A stretch of DNA of 28,746 bases, taken from Rhodospirillaceae bacterium (GTDB taxonomy: Bacteria; Pseudomonadota; Alphaproteobacteria; DSM-16000; Inquilinaceae). The stretch spans positions 1-28,746 of the forward strand of contig JACKIG010000042.1 of NCBI GenBank assembly GCA_020638595.1. Reading direction: 5' to 3'. The notes under the pieces are model-generated. The model was not told the origin of the DNA and searched no databases. It was given only the letters and a program-made list of their open reading frames with translations. The position numbers were made by a program, and so were the translations under genes. Of the stretch, positions 13,790 through 21,410 are shown in pieces; the first letter of the stretch is position 1; each line of letters starts with the position of its first letter.

Positions 13790-14680
13790 TCAGGTCCGCT
13801 GGCCGGTGGCCGGCCCGCGGATCAGACCCTGCGGGCGCCACAGCAAGAGGACGATGACCAGCGAGAAGGTGAAGGCGTCGCGGAATTGCAGCAGGGCCTG
13901 CGGCAGCGCCGTGTTCAGCGAGACGTCGATCAGCGCCAGCAGATAGCCGCCGACCACCGCCCCCGGCAGGCTGCGCATGCCGCCGATGACGGTGGCGATG
14001 AAGGCGACCAGCAGCGGCTCCAGCCCGATGCCGGGCACGACCGAACCGATGCGCCCCAGCCAGAACAGCGACACCACGCCGGCCAAGAGGCCGCTGATGG
14101 CAAAGGCGCTGGTGATCACCAGGTTGGCCGGCACCCCCAGCATCCGCGTCATCCGGAACTGCGAGGCGGCAGCCCGCAGCGCGATGCCCAGCACCGTCCG
14201 GCGCAGCAGGAACGTGAACAGCGCCAGCACGGCGACGGCGGCAGCGATGGTCAGCAGGTTGCGCAACGGCACGACGACGCCGGCAATCTCCACCGTCCGG
14301 GTGAACAGCGCCGGCGTCGGCACCAGGCGCGAGCGGGGGGAGATGAACAGCAGGGCCGCATGCTGCAGCAGCGTGCTGAAGGCGAACGAGGTGATCAGCA
14401 CCGCCGTCACCGATTTCATCCGCACCGGCCGGAAGGCGACATATTCGGTCAGCACGCCGAAGACCATGGCCATCACGATGGCGACGGCGGCCATCGCCAG
14501 CCAGGGCAGGGCGGTGCCGTCCAGCAGGTAGAGCGTATAGCCCGCCACCATGATCAGCTCGCCATAGGCGAAGTTCACCAGCCGCAGGATGCCGTAGACG
14601 ATGACCAGCCCCAGCGCCATCAGCGCGTAGAGGCTGCCGAGGCTCAGCACGTCGATGGCGAACTGGATCACCTGGCCCAT
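13790..14680 (-). CDS. livH: branched-chain amino acid-type ABC transporter permease LivH
   Basis: A 296-residue permease with LivH motifs: SLGSLYALMALGLVIVYGIL, RLVNFAYGELIMVAGY, the cytoplasmic RAAASQFRMTRMLGVPANLV loop that couples to LivG/LivF, and FIATVIGGMRSLPGAVVGG. About 8 membrane helices are visible. GTG at 14683 or ATG at 14680 could start it; the ATG overlaps the livF stop as TGATG, which I prefer. It is cotranscribed with livG, livF and livM. Confidence 0.93.
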   Translation of the reverse strand: MGQVIQFAIDVLSLGSLYALMALGLVIVYGILRLVNFAYGELIMVAGYTLYLLDGTALPWLAMAAVAIVMAMVFGVLTEYVAFRPVRMKSVTAVLITSFAFSTLLQHAALLFISPRSRLVPTPALFTRTVEIAGVVVPLRNLLTIAAAVAVLALFTFLLRRTVLGIALRAAASQFRMTRMLGVPANLVITSAFAISGLLAGVVSLFWLGRIGSVVPGIGLEPLLVAFIATVIGGMRSLPGAVVGGYLLALIDVSLNTALPQALLQFRDAFTFSLVIVLLLWRPQGLIRGPATGQRT

Positions 14681-15408
14681 CACGCCCGCGCCCCCCTCGC
14701 CTTCCCGCCGAAATAGATCGCCTCAAGATCCGTATTGGCCGCGATCTCCGCCGCGGGGCCGGCGGCGGCGATGGTGCCCAGCGCCATCACATAGGCGCGG
14801 TCGGCGCGGGCCAGCGCCTGGGCGGCATTCTGTTCGACCAGCAGGATGGTCAGGCCGCTTTCCCGAAGTCGCCCGATCAGGGCGAAGATGTGCTCGACGA
14901 TCAGCGGCGCCAGGCCCAGCGATGGTTCGTCCAAGAGCAGCAGCTTGGGCCGCGACATCAGCGCCCGGGCAATCACCAGCTGCTGCTGCTCGCCGCCCGA
15001 CAGCGTGCCGGCCGCCTGGTGGGCGCGCTCGCGCAGGATCGGGAACAGGTCCATCTGGCGCTCCAGCTCCTCCTCGAAGGCGCCGGGGGTGCGGCGGTGG
15101 ACGAAACCGCCCAGGCGCAGGTTCTCCAGCACCGTCAGGTCGGCGAAGACGTCGCGCGTCTCCGGCACCATGGCGATGCCGCGGCGGACGATGCGCTCCG
15201 GCGTCAGGCCGTGGATCGCCTCGCCATCCAGCTCGACCCGCCCCTGGCGGCCGGCCAGCGCGCCGGCGATGGCCAGCAGCGTCGTCGACTTGCCGGCACC
15301 GTTGGCACCCAAGAGCGCCACCAGCTCGCCCCGGCGTACCTCGAGATCGACGCCCTTGACCGCGGCGATGGGGCCATAGCGCACATGCAGGCCGCTGACC
15401 CTAAGCAT
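14680..15408 (-). CDS. livF: branched-chain amino acid-type ABC transporter ATPase LivF
   Basis: A 242-residue ABC ATPase with Walker A GANGAGKSTT near residues 35-44, signature LSGGEQQQLVIARAL and Walker B LLLLDEPSLGLAP. The family phrase IAMVPETRDVFADLTVLENL is present. It pairs with LivG to power the permeases. The start at 15408 (MLRVSGL) is supported by GGAGG 6 bases upstream and overlaps the livG end by 8 bases. The longer start at 15426 has no such support. Confidence 0.93.
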   Translation of the reverse strand: MLRVSGLHVRYGPIAAVKGVDLEVRRGELVALLGANGAGKSTTLLAIAGALAGRQGRVELDGEAIHGLTPERIVRRGIAMVPETRDVFADLTVLENLRLGGFVHRRTPGAFEEELERQMDLFPILRERAHQAAGTLSGGEQQQLVIARALMSRPKLLLLDEPSLGLAPLIVEHIFALIGRLRESGLTILLVEQNAAQALARADRAYVMALGTIAAAGPAAEIAANTDLEAIYFGGKARGARA

Positions 15409-16144
15409 CGGCCGCCTCCACGGCACTGACGCCGAGATAGGCCTCGATCACCGCCGGCAGCCGCCGCACCGTCTCGACATCGCCCTCGCCGATGGTGCGG
15501 CCGGAGGCCAGCACATGCAGGCGCTGGCACAGCCGCATGATCAGCGGCATGTGGTGGTCGATGACCAAGAGGCCCAGGTTGCGGGCGGCCGGCAGCGCCG
15601 ACAGCATCGCCACCAGCGCGTGGCCCTCGGCCTCGTTCATGCCGGCCGCCGGCTCGTCCAGCAGCAGGAAGCGCGGCTCGGCCGCCAAAGCGCGGGCGAT
15701 CTCCACCCGCCGCTCGTCGCCATAGCTGAGCGCGCCCGCCGGCTCCTCCGCCAGGGCGGCCAGGCCCAGATCCTCCAGCAGCGCCAGTCCCCGCCGCCGG
15801 GCCGCCGGGCGCGAGGCGCCACGGACGATGGCCGCCGTCTCGACATTCTCCAGCACCGTCAGGTTGCGGAACAGGCGGACGATCTGGAACGACCGGGCGA
15901 CGCCCTTGCGCGCGATCTGGAACGGCTTCAGGTGGGTGATCGTCTCGCCGGCACAGGTGATCGTGCCTTCCAGCGCCCGCACATGGCCGGTCAGGGCGTT
16001 GACCAGCGTCGTCTTGCCGGAGCCGTTGGGGCCGATCAGGCCCAGGATCTCGCCGGTGTTGAGGGTGATCGACACGCGGTCGAGCGCGCGCAGGCCGGAA
16101 AACTCCACCGACAGGTCGGCAGCCGTCAGCGATGCGGTGGTCAT
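15401..16144 (-). CDS. livG: branched-chain amino acid-type ABC transporter ATPase LivG
   Basis: A 247-residue ABC ATPase opening MTTASLTAADLSVEFSGLRAL, with Walker A GPNGSGKTT, signature LSYGDERRVEIARAL and Walker B FLLLDEPAAGMNEAE. The signature begins LSYGD rather than LSGGQ and the Walker B is followed by AAGMN, both usual for LivG. It also has the LivG-specific IARKGVARSFQIVRLFRNLTV. It is the first ATPase gene after the binding protein, from which it is separated by an 89-base spacer with a strong stem-loop. Confidence 0.93.
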   Translation of the reverse strand: MTTASLTAADLSVEFSGLRALDRVSITLNTGEILGLIGPNGSGKTTLVNALTGHVRALEGTITCAGETITHLKPFQIARKGVARSFQIVRLFRNLTVLENVETAAIVRGASRPAARRRGLALLEDLGLAALAEEPAGALSYGDERRVEIARALAAEPRFLLLDEPAAGMNEAEGHALVAMLSALPAARNLGLLVIDHHMPLIMRLCQRLHVLASGRTIGEGDVETVRRLPAVIEAYLGVSAVEAADA

Positions 16145-16178
16145 CCGCCCAGGACCAAGAGGCTACGACAAGGGGTGC

Positions 16179-16209
16179 GCGGGGCCCGGCGAAGCGGGCC
16201 GGACCCCGC
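16179..16209 (-). other. stem-loop between the binding-protein gene and livG
   Basis: GCGGGGCCCGGC (16179-16190) pairs with GCCGGACCCCGC (16198-16209) over 12 bp with one mismatch and a 7-base loop. Such structures after periplasmic binding-protein genes commonly stabilise the upstream message and cut read-through, so that binding protein is made in excess over membrane parts. No U-tract follows. Confidence 0.55.
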
Positions 16210-16233
16210 AGGATGCATCGACGGTCCGCGGGC

Positions 16234-17412
16234 TCACGGGGCCGGCGGGTTCTCCGGCCGGCGCCAGCCGAGGAAGCTGGGCTCGCCGCCCTGCAGCTCC
16301 ACCAGCGCTGCCGACTTGTTGGGGGCGTGGCCGTCTTCCGCGGAGCTGTAGGACAGCGTGCCGGTCAACAGCTCGAACTCGTTGGTCTCCAGGGCTTCGG
16401 CCACGGCCGCACCGTCGGTGCTGCCGGCGATCTCCACCGCCTGGGCCATCAGCATGATGGTGTCCCAGCCGGTGGCGACGAAGGCGGTATCGGGGGCCTC
16501 GCCATACATGTCGGTGTAGAGGGTGATGAAATTCTCCATCTCCGGCGCAGCACCCGCGCCCATCCAGGTGTGGGTGATGAAATAGATGTCGTTGCCGAAC
16601 TCCGCCCCCAGGGCGTCGAACAGGCCGGGGTCGTCATAGCTGTCGCCGCCCATGATCGGCGTGGTGATCCCGACCTCGCGGATGGAGCGGATGATGGTGC
16701 CGAGGTCGGGCATGTAGGACGAGATGAAGATGACGTCCGGCTGCGGGTCGAGCGCGCGCAGGCGGGCCAGCTGGGCGGAAAAGTCCTGGTCGCCCTGGGT
16801 ATAGGTGTCCTCGCCCAGGATGGTGCCGCCGATCGCCTCGAAATGGGCGAGGAAATAGCGGCTGAGGCTCTTGGTATAGGCGATGAACTGGTCGGTCACG
16901 ACATAGGCCGTGGTCCAGCCGCGCTCGCCGAAGGCGTATTCCGCGGCGGCCGCGCCCATGGTGGTGTTCCACATGGACAGGGTGAACTGCTTGTCGCCCA
17001 GCGACCACGAGCTGTAGAGCGGGTCGGACGCGCAGGTGGAGATGCCGACCAGCCCGGCTTCCTGCGCCTCGCGGCTGGCCGGGCCGCCGAAATCGAAGTC
17101 GCAGGGCGCGACGATCAGCTGGGCGCCGTCGTCGATCAGGGTGATCGCGTCGTTGCCGACAGTGACCGGGTCGCTCATCCCGTCCAGGTTGACGAAGCGC
17201 ACCGGCATACCCAAGACACCGCCGCCGTCGTTCAGCGCCTGCACCGCCACCTGCGCGCCGCGCAGCCCCGGTTCGTCCAGCGGCGCCTGGATGCCGGTCA
17301 GGCTCAAGGCCCCGCCGATGAACACTTCGTCGTCGGCAACCGCCGATCCCGCAATCCCCGCCGCCATTGCCGCGCCGATAAGCCCGGTGACGGCCAGTTT
17401 CGACCTGTTCAT
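16234..17412 (-). CDS. ABC transporter substrate-binding protein, LivJ/LivK (amide/branched-chain) type
   Basis: A 392-residue exported protein. The signal peptide MNRSKLAVTGLIGAAMAAGI...AVA ends near residue 26. The mature part is a type 1 periplasmic-binding fold: VFIGGALSLTGIQAPLDEPG, then LRGAQVAVQALNDGGGVLG, QLIVAPCDFDFGGPASR and QGDQDFSAQLARLRALDPQP (all typical of Peripla_BP_6). It delivers a ligand to LivH/LivM. The odd ligand-pocket wording (APCDFDFGGPAS instead of G-----) and the amidase at the operon end argue for an amide, ureide or aromatic ligand rather than leucine. ATG 17412 has a GAGGGG site 6-7 bases upstream and immediately precedes the signal peptide. It is the first gene of the operon. 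Confidence 0.9.
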   Translation of the reverse strand: MNRSKLAVTGLIGAAMAAGIAGSAVADDEVFIGGALSLTGIQAPLDEPGLRGAQVAVQALNDGGGVLGMPVRFVNLDGMSDPVTVGNDAITLIDDGAQLIVAPCDFDFGGPASREAQEAGLVGISTCASDPLYSSWSLGDKQFTLSMWNTTMGAAAAEYAFGERGWTTAYVVTDQFIAYTKSLSRYFLAHFEAIGGTILGEDTYTQGDQDFSAQLARLRALDPQPDVIFISSYMPDLGTIIRSIREVGITTPIMGGDSYDDPGLFDALGAEFGNDIYFITHTWMGAGAAPEMENFITLYTDMYGEAPDTAFVATGWDTIMLMAQAVEIAGSTDGAAVAEALETNEFELLTGTLSYSSAEDGHAPNKSAALVELQGGEPSFLGWRRPENPPAP

Positions 17413-17801
17413 GGATTGCCCCTCTGCTCGGATTTGGATGGAATGATTGATCGCCATTGTGATCCCGAAGCCCGGCGGGGGCAACAAAGCGTGTGCGCCG
17501 CCGCGTTCGAAACGACGTGATCGGTATACCGTGGGCGCTTGCTCCGGCCCGGCAGGCGGCGCCGGAGCCGCGACGGACTGCACGCGCCCCGATCCGCCCG
17601 GGACGTGGCGAGCCCACGGGAGGGGCCGAGCGCAACCGCCGCGCGCAGGACCCTAACAGTAAAGACTTGCATTCATTCCCAATAAAACCATCGCTGATAT
17701 TGCCGGACTCTTTCGTCTTCTATTGACGCGCGAGTGTGGTAGGGTTTGCGGCATCGTTCCGGTCTATCGATCCCCACCAGCATCGCCAATGGAGGACACG
17801 G
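17413..17801. other. intergenic, divergent promoter region
   Basis: About 389 bases lie between the ABC operon start (minus) and the lipoprotein start (plus). The part 17655-17735 is AT-rich compared with its surroundings and is the best place for both promoters. TTGACG at 17723-17728 is a possible plus-strand -35, but I cannot pair it with a good -10. No gene is supportable here. Confidence 0.45.
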
Positions 17802-18467
17802 ATGCATCGCCGTCTCGCCGTCATATGCCTGCTGGCGGGCACACTGGCGGCCTGCAGCGGGGACGAACCGGTTGCGACCGGGGGCCCCGCGCAGCCGTTG
17901 TACTCGGTCCTGGACTCCTCCCATCGGTGGATCTCGATCGAGTCCCTGCCGATATCCGTCGACCCTTCGCAATTCGGCAGTCCGCCCGGGGCGCTCACCA
18001 GCCCGGGGGACGACTTCGATGCGTACTCCCTGGTCTATCCGCCCGATGACAACGACCGCAGCCTGTTCCTGTCCTATGCGATCTTCCAGCCACCGCGGGT
18101 GACGCCCGAATGGAACGTTGCAGAGCTGCGCATGGGCATGTTTGCACCGACACCGGGCAACGCAAGCGGATTGCAGGTCCTGGACAGCGGCGAGGCGCGG
18201 ATATGGGGCGGCGACCTTCAGTACGAACTGGTCAGCGAGCTGGTCGAACTCGGCCCGACACCGACCCCGATCAACCTGGACGGCGTCGCGCGGACCGCCC
18301 TGCGCGGGCCGGACCGCAGGCATTGCCTGGTGTTCGGCTGGGCCCCGTTCGACCAGTCCGGCCTGCTGGCCGGTCAGCTCTGCCAGCGGGCGGAACTGGT
18401 GGCACGCCCGGTCACGCGCGAGGGCATCCTGGCCATCTTCGAGCAGCTCGACTTCCGATTGGGATGA
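17802..18467 (+). CDS. lipoprotein of unknown function
   Basis: The 221-residue protein starts MHRRLAVICLLAGTLAACSG, a lipoprotein signal with lipobox LAAC (Cys at about 18). GGAGG at 17791-17795 lies 6 bases before the ATG at 17802. The mature part has no family I recognise; it is rich in Trp/Tyr/Phe-Asp segments (SSHRWISIESLPISVDPSQF, PDDNDRSLFLSYAIFQPPR) and has three further Cys residues late in the chain (RHCLVFGWAPF, GQLCQRAEL), which could form a disulfide. Most likely an outer-membrane or periplasm-facing anchored protein. The 62-bp palindrome starts about 30 bases after its stop. Confidence 0.7.
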   Translation: MHRRLAVICLLAGTLAACSGDEPVATGGPAQPLYSVLDSSHRWISIESLPISVDPSQFGSPPGALTSPGDDFDAYSLVYPPDDNDRSLFLSYAIFQPPRVTPEWNVAELRMGMFAPTPGNASGLQVLDSGEARIWGGDLQYELVSELVELGPTPTPINLDGVARTALRGPDRRHCLVFGWAPFDQSGLLAGQLCQRAELVARPVTREGILAIFEQLDFRLG

Positions 18468-18498
18468 CCCCCCGGGACGGAGGCTAGGAGGATCAGGC

Positions 18499-18679
18499 TT
18501 GGGGATAGGGGTCAGGTCTTTGACTATCAGATGGCGAGGGTCAGGTGGCGGGGTCAAAGGGTGTGGGGAGGGGGTCATGGAGAGGGGGTCAGGTCTTTCT
18601 TCCATGATCTCCAATCACCTTTGACCCCGCCACCTGACCCTCGCCATCTGATAGTCAAAGACCTGACCCCTATCCCCAA
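18499..18679. repeat. perfect 62-bp inverted repeat with GGGGTCAGGTC motifs
   Basis: Bases 18499-18560 are the exact reverse complement of 18618-18679, 62 bp without mismatch, around a 57-base interior. The arm contains GGGGTCAGGTCTTTGAC and AGGGTCAGGTGGCGGGG; the interior has another GGGGTCAGGTCTTTC and a weak internal palindrome (GGTCATGGA with TCCATGATC). The GTCAGGTC-TTTGAC motif is common beside REP-associated Y1 transposases in proteobacteria, but no transposase is present. It lies between two convergent genes and could terminate both. Confidence 0.92.
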
Positions 18680-18692
18680 ACCCGGTGGATCT

Positions 18693-19838
18693 CTACCCCA
18701 ACAGCACGCGATAGCGCTTCAGCTGCGGGATGTGGCTGAAGGTGATCTTCAGCACCGCCAGGATCGGCACGGCCATCAGCACGCCGGGGACGCCCCAGGC
18801 CCAGCCCCAGAACAGGAAGAAGATGAAGACGGTGATCGGGTTCAGGGTCAGCCGGTGGCCGATGATCAGCGGGGTGATGAAGTTGCCTTCCAGGATCGCC
18901 AGCGACAGATAGGCCGCCGGCGGCAACAGGATGGTCAGCCAGCCGCCGAAGGTCAGCATCGACGCGGTCCCGATGATCAGGGTGGTCACGGTCGGCCCGA
19001 CATAGGGCATGAAATTCATGATGCCGGCGATCGCCCCCCACAACAGCGGGCTCGGCATGCCGATCATCCACATGGCCAGCGACACGCAGCCGCCCAGCAC
19101 GATGTTGATGATGGTGATCGTCAGGAGATATCGGCTGATCTCGCGCCGGATATCCACCATCAGGCGCGACCAGCGCTCGCGGCTGGCGGCATCAATGAAC
19201 GAGGCCTGCACCTGGTTCAGCGTGTCGGCCCCCTTGGCCAGCAGGAAGAACACCATGACGACGACGATGGACAGCGTGAAGATCGTGTCACGCGCCTGGC
19301 CCAGCACCTGTTCGGTCAGGCTGGGGCCGTCGACCACGACCAGGGCGGCGCCGTCGTCGCCGATCGCGGTCAGCTGGCGCAATGCCTCCGTCGTCTCGCG
19401 CGCCCGCTCGATCGACTCGCGCAGCGCTTCCAGCTTCAGCGTGATCTGCTCCGGCAACAGCGAGCCGCGATCCAGCCATTCCACCGCCGGCGTCGACAGC
19501 TGATAGACCCCAAGCCCCAGCGCGGCCACCAGGGCGACGACCACGATCCCCGCCCCCAGGCTGTGCGGCACCCGCAGGCGCGTCAGCAGCCCAACGATCG
19601 GATGCAGCAGGATCGACAGGAAAACCGACAGGAACACCGGCAACAGCACGCCCTGCGCCAGGTAGAGCGTGTAGAGAATGGCCAACACCAAAAGGATGTA
19701 GACCGACCGGCGCAGTTCGCTGTCGCCCAGCACCAGCAGGCGCAGGAAGCGCAGGACGCCGCGCTCGCCGTGCCCTGCCGGGGCGCCGGGCGAGGGGGTC
19801 GCGTCGTCGGTGCCGCCGGGCTTGCGCTCGACCGCCAT
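18693..19838 (-). CDS. AI-2E family transporter (PerM/YdiK-like permease)
   Basis: The 381-residue protein has a short polar N-terminus and then about 8 hydrophobic helices. The first pair (SVYILLVLAILYTLYLAQGV and LLPVFLSVFLSILLHPIV) is followed by LGAGIVVVALVAALGLGVYQ. A long periplasmic or cytoplasmic loop with coiled-coil character (EALRESIERARETTEALRQL) comes next, then TIFTLSIVVVMVFFLLAKG, and the C-terminal PLLWGAIAGIMNFMPYVGP phrase, which is the family signature. Members are proposed exporters of AI-2 or Na+/H+-linked carriers, but most are uncharacterised. ATG 19838 follows GGGAAGG; the frame extends 17 codons further without good support. Convergent with the lipoprotein gene. Confidence 0.88.
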   Translation of the reverse strand: MAVERKPGGTDDATPSPGAPAGHGERGVLRFLRLLVLGDSELRRSVYILLVLAILYTLYLAQGVLLPVFLSVFLSILLHPIVGLLTRLRVPHSLGAGIVVVALVAALGLGVYQLSTPAVEWLDRGSLLPEQITLKLEALRESIERARETTEALRQLTAIGDDGAALVVVDGPSLTEQVLGQARDTIFTLSIVVVMVFFLLAKGADTLNQVQASFIDAASRERWSRLMVDIRREISRYLLTITIINIVLGGCVSLAMWMIGMPSPLLWGAIAGIMNFMPYVGPTVTTLIIGTASMLTFGGWLTILLPPAAYLSLAILEGNFITPLIIGHRLTLNPITVFIFFLFWGWAWGVPGVLMAVPILAVLKITFSHIPQLKRYRVLLG

Positions 19839-20184
19839 GCCTTCCCTTCCCGCAGGGCGACGGCAAAGAACCGCGCTGGCGCCCGGCAACGGCCGTCAAT
19901 GGACCACCGTTTTAGCCGTGCCGGCCGCGGCCGGCAATTGCAAGCCTGGGGCATCGCCCGGCGGGACCGGCCCGGCGGCAGGCCGAAGTCCCCCGGACGC
20001 AACCGATCGTGGTTAACGGTGTATTTCTGGAAAGATTACAGAATGAGCGCGAGAGTCCCCCTGATCATGGTTAACATTAACCTTGACCTTGTGGGTGCTA
20101 TACTTGTCCTTTGTGATGAAGATTTACCCGATGTTAAATCATGGCGACCGATGCTGAATCGCTATCCCGATGAGGCCGCCATTC
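19839..20184. other. intergenic, divergent promoter region with AT-rich core
   Basis: 346 bases between the permease start (minus) and the receiver gene (plus). 20010-20160 is AT-rich and contains several TTAAC words, including the near-palindrome GGTTAACATTAACC at 20069-20082, and TTTA-N7-TTAA within 20121-20136, which resembles a CtrA-type box with one mismatch. A promoter candidate is listed separately. Confidence 0.5.
20077..20104 (+). promoter_or_regulatory. candidate promoter of the receiver-domain gene
   Basis: TTAACC (20077-20082) and TATACT (20099-20104) are separated by 16 bases. The -10 is good and the -35 matches 4 of 6. It overlaps the GGTTAACATTAACC near-palindrome, which could be an operator. 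The leader to the chosen start would be about 75 bases. Confidence 0.45.
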
Positions 20185-20694
20185 ATGACCGAACAGAAGC
20201 CGGAACCTCCCGTCGGCCAGACCGCCGGCCCGATCCGCCGGCTTGAACACATCCTCCGCGGCCTGGGCGTGCGCCGAATCGAATCGGCGACCGAGGACGG
20301 CGACGAGCCCCCGGACAGACCCGTTGTCATGGTCGTCGACGACGATCCGCCGATCCGCGACACGGTCTGCCTGGCGCTGCACAGCCGCGGCTATGACGTG
20401 CTGCGGGCCAGCGACGGACGCGAGGCGCTGAGCCTGCTGGAGGACCTGCCGCATGGGGTCGACGTGCTGATCACCGACGTGGTCATGCCCGGCCTCGACG
20501 GCCCCGGCCTGGCCGCCGCGGTGGCATCGCGGCATCCCGACACGCACATCATCTTCATGTCGGGCTATGAAAACCGGGTGCCGGAGAACCGCCGCCGCCT
20601 GGACAAGAGCCAGCTATGCCTGTTCAAGCCGTTTCCCCTGGCGATGCTCGAGCAGGCGTTGAGCAACGCCCTCCACCACGCGCCGGTCGCCTGA
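20185..20694 (+). CDS. single-domain response regulator (CheY-like receiver)
   Basis: A 169-residue protein with an unusual 45-residue N-terminal extension rich in Pro/Arg/Glu, followed by one receiver domain. The acidic pocket is VVMVVDDDPP (Asp53-Asp54), the phospho-acceptor is Asp98 in VLITDVVMPGLDG, the switch Ser is Ser126 in FMSGYE, and the conserved Lys is Lys148 in LFKPFPL. The TD-MPG...SGY...KPF wording resembles receivers at the end of hybrid kinases such as CckA rather than OmpR-type regulators. No output domain follows, so it acts by protein contact or as a phosphate sink. No kinase gene is nearby. GAGG about 10 bases upstream supports 20185; an in-frame ATG at 20170 is possible. 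Confidence 0.85.
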   Translation: MTEQKPEPPVGQTAGPIRRLEHILRGLGVRRIESATEDGDEPPDRPVVMVVDDDPPIRDTVCLALHSRGYDVLRASDGREALSLLEDLPHGVDVLITDVVMPGLDGPGLAAAVASRHPDTHIIFMSGYENRVPENRRRLDKSQLCLFKPFPLAMLEQALSNALHHAPVA

Positions 20695-20897
20695 GCCACG
20701 CCGCCCGCAGATGGCCGGTGCTGACGGCACGGTATTTTTCATAATCCAATCAATTGGATAGAGTCCTGTCCCGATGTCGGACCGCAGACGAATCCGGTCG
20801 CATCCAAGCGGTTCAGCGCCTGTCCGAGCCTCTACATGATGGCTATTGCGGCATCGGACGAAAGCGGTCCGGCGCCATCGCAAGCGTGGAGCACGTC

Positions 20898-21071
20898 GTG
20901 ATCACCAAGCAGCATGGGCACACCGAGCCTGTCGGCCAGGCCCCGCGGATGTCATCGGACAAGCTGAGCCGGCTGAGCGACCGCGACCTGCGCGACCTGG
21001 GATTGAGCCGGGGCGATATCGCACGGTCGCCCGGGCACGCCCCGTTCGAAGTGCCGAATGACAGGATCTGA
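20898..21071 (+). CDS. DUF1127-like small protein
   Basis: A 57-residue peptide if it starts at GTG 20898, which has GGAG 6 bases upstream. The C-terminal half, MSSDKLSRLSDRDLRDLGLS followed by RGDIAR, matches the DUF1127 core (L--L-D-LL-DIGL-R-DI). The usual Arg/Trp-rich first half is replaced by a hydrophilic ITKQHGHTEPVGQ segment. Alphaproteobacterial DUF1127 proteins are short, abundant and linked to phosphate/carbon metabolism and RNA regulation; function here is unknown. The frame is open further upstream (20754) and a shorter start at ATG 20949 is possible, so the N-terminus is unsure. Confidence 0.6.
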   Translation: MITKQHGHTEPVGQAPRMSSDKLSRLSDRDLRDLGLSRGDIARSPGHAPFEVPNDRI

Positions 21072-21410
21072 GCTGGCGGCCCACCGTCGCCCATCGGCCG
21101 GCGCTGGAGCGGCCGCAGCGGACGGCGGGCCGATCGCCGTCTGATCGTCGCCATTTCCCCGGCACGCCACGGGCCGCCGGGACCGCGCTTACCCTGGAAA
21201 TTTGCCCGCATCGGCAACACCACTCGCCAAAACGGGTGCCTGCGGACGCTTGGCCACGGCTATGGCCGCCGGTTATGGTTCTCCTCACCCAGATGGACGA
21301 TTTATCGTCTGAACACGGCTCGATCGTGCACGCGCCCGCACGGACCCGCTGGCCGGGTGCCGTGCGGCCGGCGGCCCGTCGGGTCACACGCAGGGGGAGG
21401 AGCTGGTTCG
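21072..21410. other. intergenic upstream of the metallopeptidase-like gene
   Basis: 339 bases with no supportable gene on either strand. Frames present are shadows of GC-rich DNA with no ribosome sites or motifs. I see no clear promoter or hairpin. Confidence 0.5.

Noticed and set aside
12758..14716. 652-codon plus-strand open frame rich in His, Gln and Asp
   Set aside because: Antisense to livM and livH, whose membrane helices produce this composition on the opposite strand.
17723..17745. TTGACG as promoter of the lipoprotein gene
   Set aside because: No acceptable -10 lies 16-18 bases downstream, so I did not list it as a promoter.
18499..18679. CRISPR-like or tandem repeat interpretation
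   Set aside because: The GGGTCAGGT words are few, unevenly spaced and arranged as one inverted repeat; there are no regular spacers and no cas genes.
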